DNA of 60,000 bases from Gnetum montanum (lineage: Eukaryota; Streptophyta; Gnetopsida; Gnetales; Gnetaceae): positions 3,534 through 63,533 of the forward strand of contig MNCI01018082.1 of the NCBI GenBank assembly GCA_015680685.1, given 5' to 3'. Below the pieces are notes generated by a model, which had not been told where the DNA came from, searched no databases, and was given only the letters and a program-made list of their open reading frames with translations. Below, in pieces: positions 21,600 through 32,429 of this stretch; within the stretch, counting starts at the first letter, position 1; each line of letters opens with the position of its first letter. Position numbers and translations under genes: made by a program.

Positions 21600-22680
21600 C
21601 AAAGCCCTCACAGAAACTTGTGGCTATTAACCTTGCTATTTCAACCTTTAAAATTTTCATCAAGAAACCTTTGAACCAAAGTGCCCATAAATTACACATT
21701 ATCATGTTAACCCATGAGGTTACAAATTAGATTCAGGCTAGCCATCTTCCTAGGAAGAGATCTAATCTTGGGAGTCCTCTTATCTACTTGGAAATGAATT
21801 GTGTAAGGCTCTTTTGGATTCAATTTCTAGAGTTAACTTTATTTTGCAAGAAATGTACAAAGCCTAGAACTTGCCTCCATTAAAAAAGAGTAACATTAGA
21901 TTAGAGCTAGCAAACTAATCCATCATCATTTCTTTGGAATTGGTAGAAGATACTATGACCATAGTCTATGGATGATCCTATCTTGTTGATTTTCTAGTGG
22001 TCCATGTAAAAAATAGCAAAGGAGATTTCCCTATCATCATTGAAAGAGCATGGCTAAGCACCATAGATACAAGGTTGGGGATCAAAGACCTTTCCTTCAA
22101 AATTTCCAAGAAAAATGAATTTGTAAAAATTGAGAAGAAGAAAGTTCCATGCATCACATACAATGACATAGGATGCCAATGCATACAAAAACTATGGATC
22201 ATCAAAGGCACATCACTTTAGACATGCAATCAATGTGTAGAAATCATAGAGATTCAAAGGTGCATGTACATAGCAACCACTAAAAAGAAGGGCACTTAGC
22301 AGCTGATAATCGAAAATGAAGCTAGATCAACAATATGCATGAAGCTAGTTGAGAGCCACACCAGCTCCTATGTTGAAGGCATGGATAAATTGTAGTAGCT
22401 TCATTGCCAACTCTCTAATGCATAAAATGAGATCGATTGGGGAGAGTTGGAGATCCTTGAAACTTTTAAGTAAGATCCCATTGAATTAAAGGCTCTACTA
22501 CCTTGAATGGAGTATGCATTTCGAACTAATGGTAAGCTAGTCATTATCAATGTCACACTTACTCTTGCATAGAAGAAGAAATTGCTAGAAGTTGTGAATA
22601 AATGGTCAACAACCTTCACTTGGTCATATCATGAGTTAATAGGAATTGATTCAAGGATATGATAACATAGAATTTATATA
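21600..22680 (+). pseudogene. Protease domain and PR-RT linker of E2
   Basis: Active-site region reads KALLDSISRVNFI (about 21810-21850). Here the aspartate is kept but the glycine after it is Ile. The rest of the fold is visible as DFLVVHVKNSKGDFPIIIER and WLSTIDTRLGIKDLSFKIS (about 21985-22110). Then comes the linker typical of plant Ty3/gypsy elements (EIDWGELEILETF near 22431-22470 and MEYAF...VIINVTLTLA near 22505-22570). Several stops. Confidence 0.7.
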
Positions 22681-22719
22681 GACTCCTCCATCAAACTGAA
22701 GAGATAGCCATAAAGACTC

Positions 22720-23960
22720 TTGAATCCAAAACTTAAGAAAATCATCAAGAAGAAGATTAAACATCTTCTCAAGGTTGGGTTCATTTATCCAATTGTGGAC
22801 AACAAGCGGGTTAGTTCACTTGTTATTGTGCCAAGGAAGGAAGGAAAATGGAGAGTCTATATAGACTTTAGGTTGTTAAATATGACAACTTACAAAGATC
22901 ATTTTCTATTTCCATTTGTGGACCAATTTCTAGATACCATTATAGGGCATTGTTACTACAACTTTCTAGATGGTTATAGTGGTTATAACCAAATCTAGAT
23001 CATGCTAGAGGACTAGGCCAAGACAATATTCACAAGTTCTTGAGAAACTTTTGCATATCAAATGATGCTCTTTGGCCTATGTAATGCTCTAGCCACATTT
23101 CAATGATTGGTCCTTAGCATCTTCTAGCAATAGATTAGTAGTAGGGTAGAAGTTTTCATGGATAACTTCTTCACCTATGGGGCTACATTTGAGTAAGCAT
23201 TGGACTACTTTGAGTAAGTTCTCGAAAGGTGTGTGGAGAATAACCTAAGGCTTAACTAGAAAAAAAGGCACGTCATGGTCCAAGAGGGCATTATCTTAGG
23301 GCATCGAATTTCAAACAAAAGGATCAAGGTGAACCTAGAGAAAATAAGGATCATCCAAGGAATAAACAAATAACCAAAAACAATGAAGGATGTGAGGTCA
23401 TTCCTTGGCCACATTGGTTATTAATGATGCTTCATCAAAAACTTCTCATTGATCACAAAGTCATTGGTAAAACTTACAAAGCAAGATGCACTGTTCATCT
23501 AGACTAAGGAATTTGAAAATGAATTTCAACAAGTGAAGTAGAAACCCATAGAAACTCTGATTCTATGAGCATGAGACTAGTCCAGGTCATTCCACATCAT
23601 GAAAGATGCATCCAATTATGCCTTGTGAGCCATCCTTATATAGATGGATGATCAGAAACATCCATATTACATCCACTATGCAAGCAGAAGCATTGTGGGT
23701 GCACAACTCAACTACACCACCATTGAAAAGGAGCTTATGGTAATGTTGTATGCCTTAGAGAAATTTAGGTACTACATGCTTGGATACAAAGTGTTTGTGA
23801 ACACTGATCGCAATGCCATATGGTTCTTGATGAACAAACCAATGGTAAGCCCTCATGTCATACAATCATTGGTGATCCTCTAGGAGTTTGACTTGAAGAT
23901 GATTACTCGAAAGGGAATTGAGAATGTGGTAGCTAACCACTTGTCTTAGTTGAGATGGGA
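22720..23960 (+). pseudogene. Reverse transcriptase and RNase H of E2
   Basis: RT fingers/palm: VGFIYPIVDNKRVSSLVIVP, KWRVYIDFRLLN, FLDGYSGYNQI (22775-22998). The catalytic box is VFMDNFFTYG (about 23152-23181), in which the second aspartate of the FMDD motif, intact in E3, is Asn. Then LGHRISNKRIKV and VRSFLGHIGY (connection domain). RNase H: DASNYAL near 23605, HPYYIHYASRSIVGAQLNYT and IEKELMVMLYALEKFRYYML (23656-23790). Stops are frequent; where E3 has Gln codons (NQIQIALEDQ) E2 has TAG. Confidence 0.85.
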
Positions 23961-23969
23961 TAGTAAAGA

Positions 23970-25353
23970 GGATGAGAGTCCATTATTATATCACTTTTCT
24001 AATGAACTTCTCTTTACTAGTACTACTAATTTTCAAACTCTCAAGGAAAAAATTTGGTATGATAACATCCTCTCCTATCTACTCACCTAGGAAATTCCAT
24101 AGGAATGGGACTATAGGAAGAAACAATAGTTTTTTCATCAAGCTAAACACTTCATGGATATCAAGGGAAACTTCTACAAGAGTTGCGTCAATGGCTTGGT
24201 TCAATGGTGTGTTCTTGATGTAAATTAACTTTGAGTCCTCTAGGATGCACATGAAGGCCCTTGTGGGGGCCACTATGTTGGGAGGAGGAGGACCATCAAG
24301 ATCCTCATGGCAAGATATTATTAACCCATGATCTTCTAGATGTCCATCACTTCATCCATTCCTATGATTGGTGCCAATGTGATGGAGGGATGATTTCATG
24401 CATGGAAGGGCCACAAAAGTGAATCCAATCACTGGAGCCTTTTGATCCTTGAGGGATTGATTTCATAGGATCCATTTATCCTATGTCAAACAAAAAGGCT
24501 TACATCTTTGTGGTTGTTGATTACTATACTAAATGGGCTAAAGCTACTATTTTCACTGACTATTCATCCTCTATAATAGTATGGTCTGTGTAACAAAATG
24601 TTGTCAACAAGTTTGGTGTGCCAAGAGCTCTAATTTATGACAGTGAAACATATTTTACAGGTGTGTCTTTTTGAAAGCTCATGTAATGCTTGATGGTTGG
24701 ACATAAATTAATAGCTCCATACCACCCCCAAGACAATAGTCAAGTTGAGGTTACCAATAAGGAAATTACAAAAATACTAACATGAATGGTTAGTAAATAT
24801 AGGAAGGACTAGAGTAGTAAACTCAATGATGCTCTTTTCTCTTATCATTCTACATGGAAACTTTCTATTGGGTATTCTCCATATGAGCTAGTATATAGAA
24901 AACTACCAACTCTTCCCATGCAAGCTGAGCTCCATACACTTTCAATAGCCTATGACCTTGACTTGGACCTAAGTCTAGCACAATGAGAAAGACTAATGAA
25001 TCTCAATACACTAGAAAAGAATAGAGTAGTAGCCCTATCATTAAATGAGATACATAAAATGCATAACAAATAACATCATGACCTTCAAATATGGAAAATA
25101 AAGTTTTAACCAGGAGATAAGGTGCTTTATTGGAACCCCATGCACGTACCTTAACGTTCCAAATTTAAAATGTTATGGGAGGGTCCTTACATCATAGATG
25201 AAACTTTCCCATCTAGGGCCATGATGATATACCATCGTGATAGTCCAAGTAAGAGATTGTTTGTCAATAGCCAACAATTTAAACCTTTCCTTGTACCAAA
25301 AATAACTAGTGGAAAGAATGCCTCAATTGATGGTCATGCATGCTCAATCTTTT
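23970..25353 (+). pseudogene. Integrase of E2
   Basis: Zinc-binding region DAHEGPCGGHYVGRRR near 24245-24290, then the catalytic core: GLISxDPFI near 24455, a VVVDYYTKWAKATIF stretch (24510-24555), VPRALIYDSETYFTG (24619-24663, second catalytic Asp) and YHPQDNSQVEVTNKEITKIL (24721-24780, catalytic Glu). The C-terminal segment has WEGPYIIDETFPS near 25173-25215. The usual length and order are kept but stops interrupt it. Target function: insertion of cDNA into the host chromosome. Confidence 0.8.
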
Positions 25354-25906
25354 GAATCTTCCCCATCCAACTTAATCATTGGGAAGATGCCCATCCATGT
25401 TGATACTATATGAGTGGCTCCTTAATTTTTCAACTTTTTTGTTTTACATCATTTTTCATACGTTTCTCATTTTCTTGAATATTTCACATTTTTTTCTATA
25501 TTTTGCCTTATTTGGACTTTTCTTAAGTGTTTTTTTTCTTTATTTCCATCAAGACTTTGGTGTCGAACATAGCTACTAATTGATGGTGTTTTGTTACATT
25601 ATATTATTTACTTAATTGCAAATAACTTTATTTCATCTTAGAATTTTGATGCTAATTTATGGAACATTGGTTTTCTCATGATATCAAATAGTGAGTTCAC
25701 ATCATCCACCCATTCCACACAAATTTATGGTGTTCCCTTGTTTCAGACATATTAGGTCCCTTCTTAATAACAACTTACATTGAATTTGTAACCATTTTAT
25801 TATCCAAACTTGGAACAAATCAAGTGGATGAACAAGGGTGTGGATTCAAGGAGATTGTCACCTTTTGTACCTACCTACCATCTAGGTTTTCATGAGTATT
25901 CCCATG
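25354..25906 (+). other. Spacer of E2 after pol
   Basis: Non-coding, T-rich on the plus strand (25420-25560), matching the T-rich spacer after pol in E1 and E3. No gene. The spacer resumes at 26747 after the solo LTR. Confidence 0.6.
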
Positions 25907-26751
25907 TGATGAGACGCGATTTACACTAGGCCNNNNNNNNNNNNNNNNNNNNNNNNNNNNNNNNNNNNNNNNNNNNNNNNNNNNNNNNNNNNNNNNNNNN
26001 NNNNNNNNNNNNNNNNNNNNNNNNNNNNNNNNNNNNNNNNNNNNNNNNNNNNNNNNNNNNNNNNNNNNNNNNNNNNNNNNNNNNNNNNNNNNNNNNNNNN
26101 NNNNNNNNNNNNNNNNNNNNNNNNNNNNNNNNNNNNNNNNNNNNNNNNNNNNNNNNNNNNNNNNNNNNNNNNNNNNNNNNNNNNNNNNNNNNNNNNNNNN
26201 NNNNNNNNNNNNNNNNNNNNNNNNNNNNNNNNNNNNNNNNNNNNNNNNNNNNNNNNNNNNNNNNNNNNNNNNNNNNNNNNNNNNNNNNNNNNNNNNNNNN
26301 NNNNNNNNNNNNNNNNNNNNNNNNNNNNNNNNNNNNNNNNNNNNNNNNNNNNNNNNNNNNNNNNNNNNNNNNNNNNNNNNNNNNNNNNNNNNNNNNNNNN
26401 NNNNNNNNNNNNNNNNNNNNNNNNNNNNNNNNNNNNNNNNNNNNNNNNNNNNNGGATGCTGACGCTAGTTAACTTAGACTTAGATCTTAGTTAGAGTTAG
26501 TTTAGTTTTCTCAACCCTTTCTCCTGGTAGCATAGAAGATAAGCCAAAAATACCAAAAAAATCACATACCTCAGACTTGCTTAACCATACACCGTGACAC
26601 TTACAAGCAAGCCTGGGAAGACAACGAACGATTAACCCCAAGTATTTCTTGTGGCGTTAAGGCATTTAGTCTACGGAGTTCGACCGGATCGCGCATGTAC
26701 GCTCGTATTCGTATGATTGAGTGTAGGGGTACCTCGCCACTCATCACCATG
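25902..26751 (+). mobile_element. Solo LTR inside E2, with CCATG target duplication
   Basis: LTR from TGATGAG (25907) to CTCATCA (26740-26746), flanked by CCATG at 25902-25906 and 26747-26751. The surrounding spacer joins smoothly across it: 26760 onward matches the E3 spacer (GAAGCAATGTCTTTACATGG against GAAGCAAAGTCTTTTCAAGG). It is of the GATATC subfamily, judging by its 3' half, which matches the E1 LTRs. A 521-N gap replaces its U3. With the N length taken at face value the size (840 bp) suits a single LTR, but a full element hidden in the gap cannot be excluded. Confidence 0.75.
25933..26453. other. Assembly gap (521 N)
   Basis: Covers the part of the solo LTR where related LTRs have dense GATATC palindromes and the TATA box. 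Confidence 0.95.
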
Positions 26752-27640
26752 GATTCCTTACAATTCCTACATTGACCAATAAATAGGAAGCAATGTCTTT
26801 ACATGGTGTGGTTCGCATATGAAGAAAAAACTATGGGAATTCAAAGCACATACCTTAGAAACAATAACAAGCTACAAGCATTGGTTATGGGGCTAGAAAG
26901 ACATGTTACCCATGCTTGAAGGCACCCCTCTAACTAAGGCCCTCTTTGCTTCCTACTTTTCTTTTCTTCTTGTTTTGGAATGGTGAGTGAGCTATGGGAA
27001 TGGAATGGTCTCATTGTGCCAATGCAAAGTCACTAGAAGTGGATGGTATTGGCTTCAACTAAGGATGGAAACTATCAGGTCACACTAATCACATCATCTA
27101 CAAGGGACTTCATGTAACCATGATAAGGGACACCATTCCATACTCTCTCTAATCCACTAGTTCTTTCCATCTATCACCTCACTACCTCTTATCATGTTTT
27201 ATTGATGGGTTCATTTTGGGAGGTCTTCATTTGTTGATGGTTTCTTTGGTAATTTGATTTTTAAGAATCCATAGCCATTAATCATCATTGGGGTCCACAT
27301 ACTCCTTGGTTTGAGGGCATGTAAGGGTGTTAACAGCATGAGCCTACTATGGGGAGTAACCACTTGCATACTCTTTGCCTAGGATGGTTAAATTCCCTAT
27401 CCCTTAGCCATTTTTCCTTCAAAACCTTTCTTTTCCACCTCAAAGCATCTAGGTTTTACATTCCTTGTAATAAATCTCCTATGAAATCTCCTTTCCAAAA
27501 TGTATTCCTAGCCCTCTTCACTCATTTTTTTCTTATTCTAGGCTTTTCCAACTTCCTTTAGATCCCAATTTCATGGCAAAACTATTTTTGCTTACTTACT
27601 TTTTGTATTGTGAAAATTTTTGTTTTTGGGTACGTTGGCA
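26752..27640 (+). other. Spacer of E2 (continued)
   Basis: Non-coding and collinear with the E3 spacer (42840 down to 42150), for example the 'GGGACTTCATGTAACCATGATA' region near 27100 and the 'CCTTGGTTTGAGG(G/A)CATGTAAGGG' region near 27305. No gene seen. Confidence 0.6.
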
Positions 27641-28180
27641 CATCCTTGTTGATGTAGCTCAATGTGTTGATGCATTCCTACTGATACAGCTTAATGCATT
27701 GATGCATCCCCATTAATGCATCCCTATTAATGCATCAGAAAAATAGTGTAAATACATGATGAGTGTTAGCCAAATTTTCACATTTGCCTCATAATGCTAG
27801 GGGATTGTTTGCAATTTTTAGAGTCCAGAGCCCATAACTTCTTAACTACTTATCTAGTTCAACTTGTTCTTTGACCCTCTAAGCTTTATGTCATGGGGGC
27901 CACAAACCTTTGGTTCATGATGAAAACCTTTTCAGAATTTTTCTAAGTTCCAAATGGTTTAACAAATAAAATAATATTAAAAGTCACCAATCCACATAAG
28001 TTAAACGTCACCAACAAACTCTTGTAGCCATTGGAATAAAATAATAATAAAGAGTATTAAAATAATCAACCTACCATGATCACAAATTAGCCTATGTGTG
28101 ACTATCCAAATGGGGAAAGGTATTAAAGTATTATAAGTTATGCATAAAATATTAATCCTTGGCTATGTGTGTGATCGCAG
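27641..28180 (+). promoter_or_regulatory. Internal promoter-like module and leader of E2
   Basis: Repeated TTGATG / ATTGATGCAT / TTAATGCATC motifs (27650-27722) like those in E2's own LTR U3, followed by a weak TATA-like GTGTAAATAC (27737-27746). A leader aligns with E3 and E4 (TTGTTTGCAATTTTTAGAG near 27805). Next come a decayed splice-donor position (CTAAGC near 27880), the TCATGGGGG motif at 27891-27899, and a splice-acceptor-like ATCGCAG at 28174-28180. In E4 and E3 the ORF's ATG follows the acceptor directly; in E2 that codon is lost. Confidence 0.45.
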
Positions 28181-30376
28181 CTAGCATCAAAGAGACTGTA
28201 GGGAGAACGATCATCACAGCCACTAGAGAAGTAGCCAAGAATGAAAAGAGACCAACAACCATAATAGTTCCAAGAAGATGAGGCAGAGACGCATACCATG
28301 GGTCCTCTTTCAAAGGAGCGTGAAGTGAAGTCTGTTCATCAGATTCCCATCATAGAAACAAGCTAGTCTACGCAAGATGAGGTGCCAAGGCCTAGACCAA
28401 ATCTCGAGGTCACCTTGACTAAAGCTTTCCTTAAGCAAATCTATTATAAGTAGGTCCAAAGTGCTATTCTTCAGGAACTCAACTTTGGCCCCTTATTCGA
28501 CCTAGCACGAGAGGAGGTCAAAACACAACTACAACGATTTCCCATATGGTCCATCCTTACTTCCAGTGGGGATTAGTATATGGAATGGAAGAAATTTAGC
28601 TCTTTTGGAATAACTAACAGGTAGATGCTATAGTGAAAATTAAAGACATCAGTTTGTCTTATTTAATTGAGGCCATTGTGGAGGCCCTTGAATTTCCTGA
28701 CACCAAGCTGACCTTAGTAGAGATTCCCACACAAGAAAATTAAGAGGTCAAAAGAAAATGGATCTAATGGTGCTATGGAGTGGATTATAAGGAGTATGGT
28801 GCACACTAAATAAGGTGAAGAGGACCTACTTTAACATTGTGGCCTATCACCTAAACCCAATGGTAAGGCCAAGTAAGATGACTACCTTCTTTGCCCATGC
28901 ATGTGCCACTTTAAGCAGAAAATTCCTAGTTAGCGTCCTCCAACTCATCTTCTTGGAAAGTAAAAAGCAATTCAAAGAGAATGAGCAAGGAAGGAATACA
29001 CTCCCCTTTCTATGCCTAATCTAAAAACTCTACTAAAGGGGAGGGATAGTCCATTATGTAAATGACATGATCCATCATGCTCCTATCGCATCTTCGTAGG
29101 AGATGATGAAAGACAAGGCACCTACCAAGCTACTTGAAGAGAAGCAACCACCACCACCACCACCTACTAAAGAAACAACACTAGAGGCTTGTTCAGTAAT
29201 AGAACACATGAGAAAGCTCTATAAGTAACTCCTACAATAGTAGTAGGGAGAATGAAGTGGTGGATAGCCATCAGTGTACCAACTAGCGTTGAGCCACCTC
29301 AATAAAGTAACCAAGATAATAAGATTATTGGAGGAGACTGTGTTGCTATTTTTAACAAAATAGATGTAGGCACCTACTTGATTGAATTTGAGGGCCCACA
29401 AAGTGATAGTGTTCATCCTTGAACAACAACAATTTCCAAAGATCTCTAGAAATGATGCTACTTTCTTAGTGTGCCTAAAGAAGGGTGTGGGGTGACTATC
29501 TTGGTGATATAGCATCACGAACAGGAAACATCAGTAGAGATGGTGGTTGATAGAGTAGCAGAGGCTCTCAATACTCCTATGGAAACCATGCTAGACATTG
29601 CTACACTCAAAGATGTGCATGCTTCTAGAGGAGTGAGAAGCTAGCAACTAAGCATAGCCCAACATGAGGAAGTGTTGGATTGACTGGTGGAAACCAAAAA
29701 ATCGCTTCCAAAAATCTTTTATCTCTTGGAAGGAATCATAGCTACCTAGTTGGAGCTATTGGAGACTAAGGGTAAGCTCATTATTGTAAATTCCCAACTC
29801 AAGGTAGTGACCACTAAAAATTGATGGTTGACTACTAAGGTTGCAAAACTAAGAGCTCTCTTGGCCAATCCCGCCATTCTCAACCAAGTCATTGCATGAG
29901 ATGAAGCTTTCTTGCAACTTCAGAACCAAATAAAAGAGGTTGAGAATGCCAAGGAGATGTTGGCCTTCAGCATGTCCTTATCAAAATTTATCACTACCCA
30001 TACTAATAAGGATTTATTGCAAGTTCACAAGGAGAACCTCACTCTGACCAGAGACATTCACTACCTTTGTGATGTCGAGAAGTAAAAAGACTAGATGGTC
30101 AAGTTTGTGAGATAGCAACAAGAGTAACTTGTCAAAGTGAACATGGACTTGAGGAGGTTGGTAGTAGAGAACCAAAATTTGTTAATGAAGAAAGTTTGTG
30201 CACTTTGATAGAAAATGGTCATTGAGATAGCTACTTGGAAAAATGAGGCCTTGAAGTTTAAATGAGTAAAAAATCACTACAAGGACTAGGTTGGGCTCCT
30301 TGAGGAGGTACATGAGAAAGAGTTTTAATTGTCCAAGGTGAAAATAAATGAGGTCCTCCAACAACTCTAATAGAGA
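28181..30376 (+). pseudogene. Extra 3' ORF of E2 (truncated, broken)
   Basis: N-terminal part reads MGPLSKEREVKSVHQIP (from 28298), RPRPNLEVTLTKAFLKQIYY and AILQELNFGPLFDLAREEVK. This matches E3 (LEVTFMDPYLRKIQ..., VLQELNFGTFLEFVPEDVK) and, farther on, the E4 copy with its plant transposon protein-like domain (CFH: 28810-29030 region). The second half (about 29480-30376) is a Glu/Lys/Leu-rich coiled coil. Role unknown. The frame ends at the junction with E3, and stops are frequent. Confidence 0.65.
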
Positions 30377-31414
30377 GGCATTATAAGAAATAACTTCTTT
30401 GCATTGATAATCCAGGCTTTGAATTGTTTGCATTCAACATTGAATGCCTTAACAGAATTTTGTAGCTCTTAGTAGTCACTCATTCTATGGGCTAGGTTCT
30501 CAACTATGAATTTCTAATCGACGAATTACTTTATGAGAACATCAAGTTCAGCACTAACAATTTCGAACTTTTGATTTGTTTTCCAGCCTTGTAGAATAGC
30601 TACGAGTTGGTCACCTACTTCTCTAGTTCTTACCTTAGCCTCTCAGTAGTCAACATTACCAAGTTTGTGTAATGAAGGTTGGCAAGCTCCATGTACTCTA
30701 TCATCTCCTTGATTTGTAGCTCCTTGAGATCGATTTCTACCTTATTATATGTGTTCAGTCCATCAAAGATGGGCTATCATAGGTCACCTCCTTGTTGAAG
30801 TTGTTAAAGAACCTCATTTACTTTTGACTTCACTAGTTGGATATGCTTTTCATTGATTTATTTTTATAGGATGGCTTGGTCCCTGTAGTGGTACTTGAAC
30901 CTTTTGAATTTGAGGACCCCATTCTTCCAAGTGGCGATCTTGATTGTAGATTTCTGGTGAAGAGCACAAACCTCCTCCATCAAGAGATTACAATTTTCTA
31001 CTACCAACCTCCTCAGATCCATGATTACCTTGGCAAGCTGATCCTACTATTATCTCATGCATTTAACCATTTTCTCTTTCTAGAGCTCAATATTATGTAG
31101 GAAATAATTATGCTTGGTCAAAACTATGTTCTCCTTGTGAATCTCTAATAAGACCATTTTAGTGTTGTAAGCCAATGCTGCCGCTATGGACTCATCAAAG
31201 ACTACAGTCTCTTTGATGCTATTGACCATTTGAAGTTTTTCTTGAAGCTATAGAAAATATTCATCTCTAGTTGCGACTTGGTTAAGAATTGTGGGATTGG
31301 CTAAGTGAGAGCTTTCAGTTCTATAACCTCAACAGCTAAGCACTAATTTTGCCAGGTGGCTATCTCAAGTCGAGCATTGGTTATGAGGTACTTACCCTTA
31401 GCCTCCAACAACAC
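30377..31414 (-). pseudogene. Extra 3' ORF of E3, C-terminal coiled-coil part (separated by E4)
   Basis: Minus-strand sequence continuous with 40095-41655 once E4 is removed. It reads LLEAKGKYLITNARLEIATW near 31345-31410 and aligns with the copy at 3712-5230 down to the segment TTCTTATAATGCC (about 30374-30386). Beyond that the sequence switches abruptly to the plus-strand E2 copy. The last few hundred bases of the element and its 3' LTR are absent. Confidence 0.7.
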
Positions 31415-32278
31415 TAATGAGTGGTGAGGTACCTCTACACTCAACCATACGAATACAAGTGTTTTCATGCACGATCCGGTCGAACTTCGCAGACAGACTA
31501 GTTGTGGCACCTAGACATTTATCCTTAGGTCGCAGTTCGTTGTCTTCCCACCTAGACTAGTATTATATTTGTCACATATGGTTTAGTCCAGAGTGAGGTG
31601 TATGATGGGTCTCCTAATCTAATGCTACTCCTGAAGGTAATGGAAGATAATATTAACTAAGCTAAGGGAGAAAGGGTAAGGGAAAATCTAATCTAGCCTA
31701 AGTGCGATGAGCATTTGTTCCTTGATCATCCATACATATCTTGGACTTCATGCATGACTACCACTAGGATTACCAAGCGCAGAACCTAGGTACGCCACTG
31801 GGTTACCAAGTACTCACACTTAAATGCTCGTAATCAAGTCGTACTCATTAACATGAGTTTAAGGGTGAGAAGATATTAACTAGGAAAGCATTAAATAATA
31901 ATTAAATAAATAAATAAAAAAAGTGAATGCTGCAATGATGAAGTAATCTTGATCTTTATTTTCAATCATGTGCATGTCCAAGTATGTCACACTCGAATAA
32001 AGGATGTCGTACAATTACATTCACCACACTGCGGGCAAACACTGGGAAATATTCTAACTTTGGAGGGAAAAAACTGCAAGAGTCTAGCTACAATCTAAAC
32101 TAATCATCAGAAACAAGGGAGAGCTACCTCTTATTTAAAGAACTGGCGATGGGTTGACATATCGTGTACGTGATATCACAGTGAGCACACGATATCGCAT
32201 ATGCAATATTGCGACAGCGATATCGCATATGCAATATTGCGACAGTGATATCGTAGTCACCCAAAACGCGACTCATCA
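31415..32278 (-). repeat. 3' LTR of E4
   Basis: 864 bp. Begins TGATGAG (minus, 32278) and ends CTCATTA (31415), a one-base change from the family CTCATCA. U3 has five or more GATATC-type palindromes alternating with CAATATTG (32155-32255), followed by a TATA region decayed to TTTAAATAAG (about 32128-32137). Confidence 0.85.
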
Positions 32279-32289
32279 TACCCCCATGA
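32279..32289 (-). other. Polypurine tract of E4
   Basis: TCATGGGGGTA on the minus strand, abutting TGATGAG of the 3' LTR. Confidence 0.75.
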
Positions 32290-32429
32290 CTAAATGAAAA
32301 ATCGTCCTTCAGTTACAGTTATTACACAATGGATAGGTATGGGATTGTTAGATGGTGAAAATGGGACTATGCCACAATGTGAAATGAAAAAAACATAAAA
32401 ACACAACACAAATGTTCTACACTACAAAA

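Larger units (their letters stand above)
18120..30376 (+). mobile_element. E2: Athila/Tat Ty3/gypsy element with extra 3' ORF, 3' end lost
   Basis: Order on the plus strand: 5' LTR 18120-18956, tRNA-Asp-type primer-binding site, gag, PR, RT, RH, IN, spacer with promoter-like module, extra ORF. The element stops inside the coiled-coil part of the extra ORF at about 30376, where it meets E3 in opposite orientation, so its polypurine tract and 3' LTR are missing. A solo LTR with CCATG target duplication (25902-26751) sits in its spacer. All coding regions carry many stops. Domain order PR-RT-RH-IN identifies Ty3/gypsy; primer site and gag type point to the Athila/Tat branch. Confidence 0.85.

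Noticed and set aside
25379-25579. Phe-rich small membrane-like ORF
   Set aside because: It is a translation of the T-rich post-pol spacer; equivalent spacers in E1 and E3 do not keep the frame.
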